Of a stretch of 64,000 bases of DNA, positions 30,036-42,183 are shown piece by piece; positions within the stretch are counted from its first letter, which is position 1, and every line of letters starts with the position of its first letter. The notes below the pieces were generated by a model, which made no database searches, was not told the origin of the DNA, and worked only from the letters and a program-made list of their open reading frames with translations. Source of the stretch: Marsupella aquatica (lineage: Eukaryota; Marchantiophyta); contig OZ316893.1 in NCBI GenBank assembly GCA_973895155.1, forward strand, positions 21,762,001 through 21,826,000. The letters are read 5' to 3'. A program made the translations under genes and the position numbers.

Positions 30036-30514
30036 CCACCATAGATTTTGAGTGCAAATTATAATATAGATGTGTGGGGTACAGAGCACCTAAACCAATG
30101 ATCTTTAGCCGGAGCTAACTCTAACATCAGGAGTAACCATGCTAGAAAAACCATGTTTCAGAATTGTTGCACTCCAACCTCCCAAACATTAGAAATCTAG
30201 GGACCTCTGGTTGATCACATGTGATGGATGATGGGTGTGCAAGCTAAGAATGATGCTATGGTTTAGAACAACTCAATTTGGGAGCACCTTTCAAAATTGG
30301 AATATAAATTTTACTGGATGACTTCCTCACAGCTGAAAGGTTGCTACATCTTTCCATCATGCAGAATCCACCATACATATATTACACAAGAGACGTCAAT
30401 TGTCTCAAGACACTTTGATGATTAGACAAACCAGCCTGACTACACAAGTTTTTCTCAGGCCCACAGCTGCCTTCCCCACCTGTTGCCTAACCCTGAAACT
30501 TGCCACCACCCAAG

Positions 30515-30705
30515 TCGAGGTCTAGAGACTTCACTCTAGACCATAGGCTCCAGAGTGTAGTTTTTGATTGCAAATTATTACTTAGATTCTTGAATGATCT
30601 AGACCACAGGTTCAAGAGTGTAGCTTTTGAGCGCACATAATTAATTAGATTCTTAAATGACCTTTCTCACTTTTGAGCACAAATTATTAATTAGATTCTT
30701 AAACC
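30515..30705. repeat. Three imperfect units of about 65-75 bp
   Basis: The phrase AATTATTAATTAGATTCTTAAA and its variants occur three times, each preceded by TTTTGAKYGCA and by AGAGTGTAG in two cases. Single related phrases occur near 28265 and 30049. Non-coding. Confidence 0.6.
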
Positions 30706-31452
30706 ACAACTGCCCTTCAAAAGTTACCCGTAGTTCCCATTAAAAGAAGGTTTTTCCTGAAATTGTGGAGCAAACTCGCATGCTAGTGGAGAACAATGAT
30801 TGAAATGTGAAAAAAGGGGGAGGTCTTGGACACTTCCCCTTATATAGGGGAAGTTGTGGTTTAAATGACCTTTCTCACGGTCGAAAATTTGATTCGTCTA
30901 TTGAAAATGCGCAATCCCCATATTTATGTACTCAAGAACAGTCTGATATTGGAACCAGACTGGTTCTACTTTGTGAAACTTGGTTCTCTCCACAGGTGGA
31001 TGGTGAGATATGGCCCCACTGCTGCAATAGAAAACCTGCTTACCGTCCTGAATGTACTGGCTCTGTTGCAAACGTAGCATCACAAAGGAGCTCCCAGAGC
31101 CTGACATTGTGATGGAGGCAACCAGGGACATATAGGTACCACTCAAACTTGTAAATAAATGCCATCACCCATGGAGCATCCAGGCTTTATATCTTCGAAG
31201 AACCCTGTTCCCCCTCAAAGAAATTTGCCTCCCAGAATTTACATGCCAAGTGAATACCATAGCGAGAATCAGGGTCAGGTTCGCACATTACACTGTGCAA
31301 AAAGTTAATATTTTTCTTTTCAAATTATAGTGCATTGCCATAAATAAATAATTTCTCTAGATTCCATTATTTTCCTTTATAAACAATGAGCGGCCTGAGG
31401 TCCTACAGTTACTTCTGTGCTTTTGTGAAGCTGAGAAGCGCCTCTGCAAACA

Positions 31453-34125
31453 CTACATGCAGGGCAACTGCTTCAGTCCTGTTTGAAGAACTGCCTCCCC
31501 AAATTTCACATGCAGAGCGTGGCTAGCCTGTCAAGATGGAACAACCATTAGAGCATGAATTTACAACTGACTAGGATGAACTACTGAAAGGCCATAGTGC
31601 ACATTTCCTTCCTTACTGTTTGTCGTCGAACTTCATGATCAAGCTAAACCCTGGAAACCACCAGACCCTCAACAATAAACGGAGAAAATATTTGGAAGCG
31701 TGTTCTTCTTTCTGACATAACAAAGATGAATGACTGTATCATCAGATGAACAAAGTCGGTGAATGCCCAGGTACAAGGGGACTACCTTATAAGCTATTAT
31801 ATGGGCCACTGGCAAACCAGGATGGCCTTTGTACGCACAGAGAGCCAAGTCACCAATTAGATCCAGCAGTTTATGACGACATGGCTCGTCTGAAAACCGA
31901 AGAGGAGGGTTCAGCCAACCCTTTTCCACGCTGCACGTAATGCATAGGCAACGTCATTTGAGACAGAAAAAGCATAACCTCTTTTGAGTGAAGCAGAATT
32001 GAATTCAGACAATATGTACAGTCACGCAGCATCTGTTCTACTTTTTTAGCGGTGTGCACAATATAGACGGAGCCAGAGAATGAGGACAGCAACATAAACC
32101 TAGGGAAATTAGATGCACCTGCAAACAAGAGCGTTCTCCAATGAACCACCTTTGATGAGACCAGCAGCTTGTAGTTGATTAATCTGCATGCATGTCCCTA
32201 TACATTTGTTGGACTTGATCAAGGCTGCATTCATTAGACCAAAAACTCTCATACTGACACCATATAGAGAATAGGATCGCTGTTCTTCCATGTATTGCAA
32301 TGACATTTTCATCCCATCGTTTCAGAGAGACTTCCCGTGGTCGGGATCAAGTTCTACATGGTCCAGTTGGTCCGACCTCTAGACCTCAATCACACTCAAG
32401 TTTCAATTCGAGGTACAGTACTCAGTCAAAGAGAAATTTAGAAGAAAGGGACCTGTTCATATATGCCAAAAGTACGGGCTGGTGCAACCTCCTTTGCGTA
32501 TGCCGTAATGTCATCTGGCGACCAGGTGAACCACTGCTGTCTGATAGCTTGCACCTACCAACAGGAACCGTAGTTTCAGCTGGGCAATCTGGTTGAATGG
32601 CATAACCTTCAAGAACTTCGAGCTAGTAGTCCCGAAATGTTTATTAACGATATCTATTAGGATCAATGATGGTAAACATGTTCCCTTGCTTAGCACACGC
32701 TTCCGGAAAATCACGCCTAGGCCAGATCAATTGACGCTTTACTTAAAGGGTGAGTGGTATGACGAATTCAGACTCTTCATATAAGTGTAAAACGTTATAA
32801 CCCATAGACAAGTCAATCTAAAAAGGGAAGTTGCTAAGAACAAGGGATTTTGAAAACCTCTACGTCACGAAATCAATAACCCAACCTATCCATCAGGTAC
32901 TCAGACGCTGATTCATTGCTCCCAGAAACACTTGATATCGGATATCGAAGCTAAGACATACTCGAACTGCACATCAACCACTGGCCAGTCGCTCTTTCGT
33001 CAGTCTCTGGCGAGGACAACACAGGCATGTAGAGTATGAAACCTGGGAAAAGTCAATGCCGTAGGTAATACGTGTGGTTGAAGCTGGGAAGCCTGCAACA
33101 AAGGAATCCCCATGCCAAACTGAAACAGGTTCCGTCAATGCAATTGACCTTCTACAAATACGAGAGCCCTCCCGATCCTCTGCAACAGAAAGGCCTGAAT
33201 GCTGAATGGCTTTAACCCACTCCAACGCCGACCCATCCAAAAGAGGTACCTGTCAGAAGCCAAGTTCAGTTTTCAAGAGCAGAAAGGAAAGCTGCAAAGC
33301 ATGGACACTGCAGTTCTGACTCCATCACATTAGCTTAACATACAACGACACGGGTGCATCTCCTAGCCGAGAAATCTAGGACAACTAGCTGCACACAACG
33401 GTATCAGCAATGCAAAGAACAAACAAAAGTCGTCATACCTCCCTCCCATTTCTGATCTCAATGCGGCAATTGTCGACCCCAAGCGCTTCTAGAGCAGACA
33501 GCAAGTGCTCCACGGTTCGGATGCTCAAGTTCCCCCTTCCCAGACAAGTGCTGAGAGTTGTCTCTCTGACATAATCCAGCATTGCCGGAATCCTGCAACT
33601 CTCACTCTCCTCGGTGACCCCAACAACAAAATACCTTCCATCCCCTGCAGCAGCGGGTAATAACCTCAATTCTGCAGTTTCTCCGAAATGCAGACCCACG
33701 CCAACCCTTGTCACAGGCTTCCGCAGAGTCAGCTGTGGTTTTCCTGTCTGCATATACCATTCCAGGGAAATGTGAGCGACGACGGCAGTTCCCCTTTGAA
33801 TAAGGACCACCCAATTAGGGCCGGGAAAATATGCGTGCACTTAGTGAGGAACGAGAATAAATACCTCCACACTCCGCAGGGCACCCAAAGATGCAGAAGA
33901 ACTGCAAGTGAAGGGAGAATCCACAGCAGCACCAAGCAGACCGTTGTCGAGAGACGAAGAAGAAGAGGCAGCAGATTCTGCAAGGCTCCCGAGGGCCCTC
34001 CTACTGCTCAACGACAAAGGAGTGGTGGCCGCCAAGCTGCTCTCTCTTCCCACCGTCCACAGCGCGTGGGGATGGTGAAGGATGAGCTGCTGCAATGCGG
34101 GCAACAAGCCGCAGCCCCTCCTCAT
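31453..34125 (-). CDS. LPXC: UDP-3-O-acyl-N-acetylglucosamine deacetylase (LpxC), organelle-type
   Basis: Catalyses the committed zinc-dependent deacetylation of the lipid A pathway; plant homologues are nuclear genes whose products are reported in mitochondria. Model, seven exons: 34125-33865, 33747-33439, 33249-33043, 32554-32453, 32183-32119, 31930-31786, 31527-31453; 387 residues, all phases consistent. The first 87 residues are Ser/Ala/Leu/Arg-rich with little acid, as expected of a transit peptide. Catalytic landmarks: [20 protein letters not shown] (E167, H168), [35 protein letters not shown] (H334, D338) and SHALH (H366). These correspond to the E. coli general base/zinc His, the HKxxD zinc pair and the second catalytic His, so the enzyme looks intact. 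Introns and targeting rule out bacterial contamination. Confidence 0.93.
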
Positions 34126-34540
34126 GCTTTCGATCGAGAGATTGAAAGGAGCTGTGGTGGGGATTTAAGGCTTAAGGAAGAACACAATTTTGGACGAGCG
34201 CAGGTGACAGCTATCCTCATCGTAAATTCATCGACATAGACGTGAAAGTGAACGCGATTTTTGTTGAATTCAGTGCGAAATCACAGAGCTCGAGGTGGGG
34301 GACACATTTTCGCATAAATCAATCTGTCGACAGCACACATTCGAAGCCACTAGTGTCACTCGAGAGTCCTGGTGTTGTACCCAACTGTTAAGGGTCGGGT
34401 TTCATGGCAGGGAGTAGGGGGTACGCACACCCCCTCTCTTCCCCCCTGGTCCCAAGGTGTACCATAGTGCCAAACTCTTGGTTTAAGATTCCAAACCTCA
34501 AAACACTTAATATATTGAGACTAGCTCAATATCCGTGCAT
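34126..34540 (-). promoter_or_regulatory. Presumed LpxC leader and promoter
   Basis: Upstream region of the minus-strand LpxC start. No clear TATA box or transcription start can be assigned by eye. The 34400-34540 part is already repeat-like and C-rich. Confidence 0.3.
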
Positions 34541-35500
34541 TTGCACAAAAGATGTAGTGCAAAAAAAATTTGTGTCGCTCAAGATGTCGTTAAAAGAAAG
34601 ATGTAGTGGCACCCAACATGTTGTTAAGAAAGAGATGTCATTGCACCCAAGATGTTGTGGCACCCAAGATGTTGTGGCACCCAAGATGTCGTTAAGATTG
34701 AGAAAAGATGTTGTGTTTCCCAAGATGTCGTTATGTGAAAGATGTCATGAAGTAAAAAGATATCGTCAAGTAAATAGATGTCGTGTCACCAGTGATGTCG
34801 TTATGCCAAAAAATGTTGTTAAATATAAAGATGTTATTAAGTACAAAATGGTCAATAAGTAAAGTATATCGTTAGGCAAAAACTTTCAGAAGTAAAAGAT
34901 GCGGGAAAAGATGTTGTTAAATAAGTACATCTTGGGCCAGATACTTGTGCTTTGCACAATAGATGTTGAGGTAAGAAAATATGTCAAGGTGAAAAAAGAT
35001 TTCAATGAGAGAAGAACATGTCGAGGTCAGAAAAGTGGGGAGAAAAGTATGTCAAGGAGAGAAAAGATGTTGAGGTGACAAAAATGATGTCAAGATGAGG
35101 AAAATATGTTGAGGAGAGAAAGAATGTGGAGGGTGAGGGAAAGATGTCATGGTGAGATAAAGATGGCAAGGTGAAAAAAAGATGGTAAAATGAGAAAAAG
35201 ATAATATATATTTTGAGGTGAGACAAGATCTCAAGATGACGAAAATATGTCAAGATGAGAAAAGATCTTGAGCCCAATTATCTTGAGGTGAAAAAAGATC
35301 TCAAGGTGAGGAAAAGATGTAAGATGAGAAAAAGATCTTGAAATAAAATGTCTTGGTGAAGTAAAGATGTCAACATAGGAAAAAGATGGTGAAATGAGAA
35401 AAAGATATCAAAGAAAGAAAAAATGTTTGAGGAGAGCTATACATGTAAACATTAGAAAAATACGACTTGTGAAGGTGAGAAAAGATGTCAAGGCACGCAC
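34541..35500. repeat. Degenerate GATGT-rich low-complexity repeat, about 1 kb
   Basis: Dozens of short units of 10-20 bp built on AAGATGT. In the left part (to about 34930) they read AAGATGTNGT followed by CACCCA or TTAAG. In the right part they read GATGTCAAGGTGAGAAAA. The change of phrase midway suggests two phases of expansion. The plus ORF 34404-34862 and the minus ORF 35002-35277 are consequences of the repetition. Confidence 0.75.
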
Positions 35501-36320
35501 GTCCAAAAATAATAAACTTTACAATGTAGTTGTTTAGACATGTTATGTGTGATCCTGACCATACAATAGTCGTGGTTGTGTTATTTCACCCGTGCATTGC
35601 ATATAGAAATTGGAGACATGAGATAATGACCACTGCATTATAGTGGCCAAGAATAATTGAGTGACAGGAAAACCTGTATTTTTTAAAAATTGGAAAAAAA
35701 ATCAAAATATTTTATTTATATTCAAAATTATTTCAAATTTTTCCAATAGTTTAATCTTATTTATATATGAATAAAATTGAATTAGTTTTAAATTATGTAT
35801 TCATTGTGAAGTATGGGAAGGAAAAGGGTATTTTGGGCAGGAACTTATTTTAGAAGGGGTGTATGGATAGATCTGATGGTATGAAGAAAAGAATATTTTG
35901 ATGAACTGTCAAGATTTATTCTTGCTTTCGTTAGTTTGTAAAGGGACTCCATATGTATTATAATGGTACATGGTAAAGGGAGGTCTCCTTGATCTGTGTG
36001 CATTGCTAAAGTCAATATCTGTCCATATATTTTGTATTGTTAGATTTCTTTGTGCCTGGAAATAGTGCCCTCCAATTCATTCACACTATATCAAGATTTT
36101 TTTTATGTTCCGATCATCCCTATGTATATGCTCAATGGCGCTTTCCGCCTCTACTTATTTCATTAGTGCGTTTAGTGTTACCACCCTCGTGTCGGCTATA
36201 TTCATTTTTCTTTTTTTCTTTTTTGAGTTCTCATTGGTTAGATTCTTTCCTATTTCTGGGAGGCCCCACTGCAATTTGGAAGACGACCATACTATAAAAG
36301 GGCACTATAAGTGTTTATTA
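35501..36320. other. AT-rich spacer, nothing recognised
   Basis: Very AT-rich, with a short ORF pair at 36037-36323 that is hydrophobic and T-rich. No domain or splice-bounded exon was found. Confidence 0.4.
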
Positions 36321-36324
36321 TAGA

Positions 36325-38110
36325 AGTTAATTCAATAGCAGAGAGCAACCCAAGTTCAGGAGGACTATTTGTAAAACCAGAGAGAGATACTAAGCAAAAT
36401 TGAGGAATCGTGTTACTTACCAAGACTGCGAGCTTGTGACTTGACATCATCCTCACCTTCCTCCGGCTCACCGATAGTTGCTATATCTTTGCGTAGCTGA
36501 ATAAAAAAAATTCATCTGATCTGGTCCTGCTTTAGGTACGCATGGTTTTTCAATGCCATTTTGGAGATATTGTGGAATGAAAATAGCCATGCATTGTTAC
36601 TCCTGCAACAAGCTAGTCATCGGCTACATTAAGCCTACATGGTCTTCATGGTTCTGCACACAGGTGCCCATATATATCAAGTTAGCACGATAGCAATATT
36701 TGTTGACATTAATTATGAGGAAACTATTAATCAGACCAATACATCCGGCACAGCAAAGTCAAACGAGATTGAATTTAATGGAAAAATATATATCCAGAAC
36801 CATTCAATATGCTTAGGAAGGTATATTTAGGCTAAAGCAAGGGTAGCAACCATAGATTGACATTTTCAGCAGATATATATATATATTGAGATTCACTAGC
36901 AAAAACTAACCCAAGGTCAGGAGGACAATTTGTAAAATTAAACCAGAGAGAGATGCCAAGCAACATTGATTAATCGTGTTGCTTACCAAGACTGTGAGCT
37001 TGTGACTTGACTTTATCCTCACCTTCCTCTTGCTTAACATTGGTAGTTGGGTAGCTCAATAAGAAATTTTGATCCTCACTGGTCCTGGGTAGGCGTTATA
37101 TATTATATTTGCGTAGCTTAATAAGAAATTTAGATCTGCATTAATCCTGTTTCAGGTACGCATTGATGGTTGCCAATGCCATTTTGGAGATATTGTGGAA
37201 AGACAATAGCCATGCACTATTACTCCTGAAGCAAATAAGCTAGTCATCAGCTACATTAAGCCTACTGACATTGTCTTCATAGTTCTGCACACAAGCACCC
37301 ATGTATGTCAAGCGAGCACAAAATAAATTTTGAATTTAATTTGATGTAATCTTCTAAAAAGACCAATACATCCAACACAACACAAAAGAGATTGAACACG
37401 TAGCCATATATTGAAGAGATTAATGGAAAAGAAATATTTCCGCAATAATTCAATATGCTTACAAAGGATAGGTTGAAGCAAGAGTGGCAACAATAGATCC
37501 CGACAATAGATCCACATTTCTGGCATATATTGAAATTCACTAGCAAAGAGCAACCCAAGTTTAGGAAGGCGATACCAGAGAGAGATGCCAAGCAAGATTG
37601 AGGAATTGTGTTGCTTACCAAGACGACGAGCTTGTTCTAGGTATGCATGGTTTCCAATGTCATTTTGGAGATACTACAGAAAGACAGCCATGCATTGTTA
37701 TTCCTACAACAAGCTAGTTAGCTAGTCATTGGGTTACATTAAAGATACATGGACTTCATGGTTCTGCACACAAGCACCCATAAATATCAAGTTAGCAAGA
37801 GAGCAATGTTGACAATGTTGCTAGAATATACCCCGGAATATATGAACGAATGGGACTAACGAATTGACCAATACATCCAGCACAAAGGAGATTGAACACA
37901 CAACGTACCATATGTTGAAGAGACTCAATGAAAAACAAACATTCTAGAACAATCCAATATGCTTACGAAGGATAGCTAGGCTGAAGCAAGAGTGGCAACA
38001 ATAGATCGACATTTTCCGTATATATTGAGAAATTCAAGTTCAGAAAGGCTATTGAAATTCCAGAGAGGCCAAACAACATTGAGGAATCGTGCTACTTACC
38101 AAGACCACAA
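36325..38110. repeat. Tandem array of three to four units of about 480-630 bp
   Basis: Each unit contains, in order, AGCAACCCAAGTTCAGG, CCAGAGAGAGATGCCAAGCA, a TTACCAAGAC block, CAATGCCATTTTGGAGATAT, AGCCATGCATTGTTA and TTCATGGTTCTGCACACA. The TTACCAAGAC block falls at about 36416, 36982, 37613 and 38095; the fourth unit is partial. Divergence and internal indels show an old duplication. The minus-strand exon-like segment inside unit 1 is listed separately. Confidence 0.8.
36421..36496 (-). other. Exon-like segment, 76 nt, unrecognised protein
   Basis: On the minus strand a pyrimidine-rich tract (TTTTTTTATTCAG) precedes an open 25-codon segment that begins LRKDIATIGEPEEGEDDV. It ends at CTTG|GTAAGT, a strong donor. 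The acidic peptide is not one I can assign. Copies in the neighbouring repeat units keep the 3' half and the donor but lose the frame. It is either an exon of an undetected gene or a gene fragment carried by the array. Confidence 0.35.
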
Positions 38111-39670
38111 GCATTTTGTCCTAGGCAAAACCAAGTACAATAGAGTGGAAATTTTGACTTATGCTATACTTCATGAGAACACACAATTGATAATCAAAAG
38201 CCTATAGCTAGATCGGAGAGAATGAACTTACTAGCTCAACTCAATTCTGACCATTATAACAACACATTTTACCAATCAAAGGTGTATAGTAGACAGGACA
38301 TTACGGGCTCAATGCAATGTTGACGGTCAGTACAACTACACATGTTAAGATCAATCCTGTTATCAATATGTAGAGGAACTTACAAGCTCAACCCAATTCT
38401 TACCACTACAACCAATTCTGAATGACACAATTCTGAATAGTACAACTACAGTGTCCAATGACCAGCATAACTATATTTTATAACACAATTCCGACCAATT
38501 TCACAACACAATTTTGACCATGTACAAGGCCACACTTTTTGACGCAATTCGGACCATTACAATGACACATTTAACGAGCAAAAGCAATGTACAACAAACA
38601 AGACCATAATTATAGAGTACTTACAAGCTATAATAAATAAAAATGTATAGGCTCGGCACAACTGAGCATCATTCTGGCGCTCGTATTGCAAGGCTATTAA
38701 ATCATGAGAATACCAAGGTAGTCCAGAATATTATGAGCAACTACGAAGTTATTCCTTATTGCTTCAAAAGTAATGTGAATTTAGCACATAATGCACTTTA
38801 GTACAGCCAATTACACATAAAACATAATTACTCAATCATGTACAGTTCATGATTTCAAACCTTGTATGGCTATTAGATTATGTGAATACCAAACTAGTCT
38901 AAATTAATACATGCAACTAGCTATTACAATAGTTATTTGGACCTATATCTTATTTCTTATTGCCTCAAAATATTAGTTTAACACATAACACAAAATTACT
39001 CAATGAGAGTTTCTCAATTGCTTTATTTTTCTTTTGTTTATTATATAGGGATGTATTAATTGATAGTTATATCCAATTCATCACAATTGAATGAGGCACA
39101 TGGATGTGGGTATGCAAGGGATTATGATTCGTTAGCAAACCATGGATGAAGCGGTGGGAGTAATGAGGGATTTCTGATTATGGGTTATCAAATTATGGAC
39201 AAACCTTAACAATTGATATAGATGTGGTTGGAGTAAGAAAGATTAATGTCCACTTGGATGGCAGACGTGTTACTTTGAGGATTGAACCAGGAAGTATTGG
39301 GCGCTCTTAACCATAATTGATGCCCTTGGAATACATATCATAATTAAAAATGCAATCGAGTAGCTCAATAAATTGCCAAAAAAATCCAAATCATCAACAA
39401 CTGCACATGAATGATGTGAGGGGAGTAGGAAAGAATCAAAGTCTGACACCAACTTGGACAGCATTAGTTGCCTGATGTCTTTTCTTACGGACCCCCATGA
39501 GAAGTCCTTGCAAATTTCCTAGCACAACATTTACCACATCAGCACAACCAGCCACAAACAAGAACATATGTGTTTCCAAATTAAAATAATTCCTTTTGTG
39601 CTTGTGGCAAGTTTTGGGTAAAATTTAGGGTGTCATATCGTAAAACAAAATGTAATTTTATTTTACTAAC
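38111..39670. other. AT-rich spacer, no gene seen
   Basis: Short phrases such as ACACAATTCTGACCATTACAA recur at irregular distances between 38230 and 38570, probably a decayed short repeat. No coding signal was found. Confidence 0.4.
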
Positions 39671-39674
39671 CATT

Positions 39675-40880
39675 TTAGTTACTTTTAATTCTTATTAAGG
39701 AATTATTAAGTAAAAACATAAGATAAATGATAAATAGTTGAATTTGCTCAGTCTGTTTATGAAGAATTTGAGCCTGCAGATTGTCATACATCTTGAGGCA
39801 TGCCTTCACCATCATCTCTCTAATGAACATGAATGTGATATGATCTAACACGGATGGTTTTCCATCAGTGCTTAGAAAAACAAGCAGTGACATCATTTTC
39901 CCTTGAATCCCCTCGGTGTCAAAGAAGAGACCCATATGTGTGAGCATATACAATATGCCATGGTCAAACCATAGCATCTTTGAGTCACATCTCTGGACGA
40001 CAGGCAATCCCGTTTAAAGAAGGGGCGATGCTAGTTCCACATCTTGGACGGGTGTGATTCATCCTGAGGTGATCTTGTGTTGAGGTCTAATCTCACACGT
40101 ACCAGTGCTGGTTCCCCCAACTATATTTCCCAACTGCAAAAGTTTTCATAGGCCATGAGCCCCCTCATATATCTTTTAGATGGGGAGTCCGTTGCTAGGG
40201 CCTGGATTTATGCTTCAGAGACCGTAGCCCATTGTCGCCACATGTCCAATGCAACGGGTGCCAACATGTTCAGATTCGGTACTTCCCAAGCTCTTATGTC
40301 ATGTCGTGACAACTCTCATTCATAGTTCTTGGGTGGAAAGACAAGAATGTCTTGGTCTCCTCCATCCAGCAGATGCTTCATTGCTGCTTTTTGTGAGGCA
40401 TCCAGGCCACCGCAGAGATGTGTCGTTGCACCATAGGTTGGTCTTCCCTGCGATAGAAGTGCATTCTAAATAATGGATTCTGTTGCAATTGGGATGCCAT
40501 CTCCAGCACAGAAGCAATCACAGGGGTTATAGGGATCTCATATGGATGATGAATAGCTATAGCTATTCAATTGGCCGTTTCTTTAGCAGATGAGTACTCG
40601 CAATTGTCATGTTCCAGCATGCTAGCTAGTGATTCTGACTATGATGTGAGTTTTTGCATAGCTTGCTCATTAAGCTTACGAGCATCCAGATCAGCAAGAA
40701 TGCATAATTTGTTGATTCCCAAAGTGCTAAGAATATAGTGTTGTGGGCCTCCCTTGGCTTTGGCCACTACGGCTGAGTCAAATGCTTGAATGAATTGATG
40801 GATTTCCATAGATTTGATAGTTGATAGCACTGTAACTTGTATCCCTATGTGCATAAGCTTGGGGAGTGTCTCTTCTTACC
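39675..40880 (-). pseudogene. Decayed reading frame(s), unrecognised
   Basis: On the minus strand one frame stays open from about 40854 to 40285 apart from four stops. It encodes phrases such as FIQAFDSAVVAKAKGG, LGINKLCILADLDARKLN and MASQLQQNPLF, which look like former protein. A separate frame at 40007-39675 (110 codons, including LMFLLN and FDTEGIQGK) follows after a frameshifted gap. I recognise no family; a gene fragment or an old mobile-element ORF are both possible. No promoter or splice structure is evident. Confidence 0.35.
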
Positions 40881-41379
40881 CAAGAAGTCGTAGCTCATTG
40901 AGCTAGCAATGCTATGTTCAATTATGAGTAGCAACGTTCGTAACATTTGGATTTCCCAAGGCCAATCGGGAAAGTGGGTCACGAGAGAGAGAGAAATCAA
41001 ATAAACATATCATAATAGATATCACACCCCAACATACAGTCAGGTCCAAGTGTTACTTCGTTGTAGTACATCATACCTATTTCACATTCTAGTGCCCTAT
41101 TGACATTCAGGCTGCATATCGAACGACGGGTATGGTCCGCTCGATTCAAGGGGGCGATCTGGGCCGTGGACATTAACTTTTTGAATAAATGGTCCTCGTT
41201 TGTTCGATCTGACGGCTTTAGCGTGAGTCCAGACAGGATGAGGTTTGGGCCGCCGATTGCTCTTGGAGTATCCACGGACCTGCATGTTTTGTGTTGCTCG
41301 TAAATTTGGTTTTACCAATGGTGGATGGAATTTTGGGTTGAAGTGCCCCCCCCCCCATTTTCTATATTTCCTTCTATAA

Positions 41380-42183
41380 GTCATCGGAATGGCATTCAAT
41401 GTTGTTTGTAGTGCGAGCGGTCCCAGACTTTGTTTATAAAATATCTGCCTTTTTGCCTCGTAATCCGCCTATCTCTCTTTTCTTTTCGGCAGTCATCTTT
41501 ACTTCCGCCTCGCAACGACCTGCATAGGGCCTCCGCAGGCTGCCTATGCATAGGGCGTCGTGCCCAGAGTGTGTTTACACACTCGACCGGCTGGCTGCCG
41601 GTTTCTGGGTCCACATATGGCCCCGATGCATAGACTTAAGGGGAGGCCGGATGTATACACTTAAGGGGGGCCACTTCTATTTTATTTTCCCGGATTTCTT
41701 TATTACTGCCAACATTAGGCCTTTCTGGAGTTTTTAAGGGTCTTTTCTTTGCCGACGGTTTTTCTCTGTGACGATTTTTCTTTGTGTTTACACATTCGAC
41801 ACATTGCTACCTTGCACCGTTTGTTTCCTTTGTGGGTTTCATTTCCTAGCCTTGGGGCTACCACTCCTTTTTCTTGTCAATTTCTTTCCCATTGGCACCC
41901 CGGGTGAGCATGCAGCATGTCAACCGACAAGCCAGGAGGTAGCAGCTCATTGCCACCAACACCCAAGTACCACTTACGGAGTGATCCACGACCATTGGTG
42001 CCAATTTCATTGGAGTCTTGGCAATTTTGACGACGTCAGCAGACAGCAACAGCACCCACACCACGCAACCCTTCTACTACATTTGGCGGTCGCTTCACTA
42101 TAGTTACCCCGAAGCCTGCTATCGCTTCTCTGCCCTTTACTCCTTTTGCATCAGTGATTGTTTTAGCTTCACTAACATACAAC
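41380..42183 (+). promoter_or_regulatory. Upstream region of the retrotransposon, possible 5' LTR/leader
   Basis: Contains a TATA-like TTTATAAAATATC at about 41433. It also holds a phrase TGTGTTTACACAYTCGACNC present twice (about 41569 and 41785), and CTTAAGGGGRGGCC-type purine runs near 41638-41670. Possible primer-binding sequences starting TGG occur near 41892 and 41995. I could not match this region to the sequence beyond 48.7 kb, so no LTR pair is claimed. Confidence 0.25.

Larger units (their letters stand above)
25955..31452. other. Intergenic region with repeats; PhyH promoter at left end
   Basis: The first few hundred bases belong to the presumed promoter and leader of the PhyH gene. 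The rest contains the SINE-like unit (26.66 kb), the duplicated block (27.0-27.64 kb), the short-period repeat with fold-back (28.6-29.1 kb) and further dispersed repeats (29.9 and 30.5 kb). No coding exon is recognised; the 30.8-31.15 kb ORFs on both strands lack any family match and border the 3' end of LpxC. Confidence 0.45.

Noticed and set aside
31453-34125. Bacterial contamination suggested by lpxC
   Set aside because: Six phased GT-AG introns and a transit-like N-terminus show a nuclear plant gene.
33688-34239. Plus-strand ORF of 183 codons over the first exons of LpxC
   Set aside because: Antisense shadow of a well-supported LpxC exon and transit peptide; no family signature.
34404-34862. 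Plus-strand ORF of 152 codons with repeated DVVxPKMSL peptides
   Set aside because: Produced entirely by the short GATGT repeat; no gene signals.
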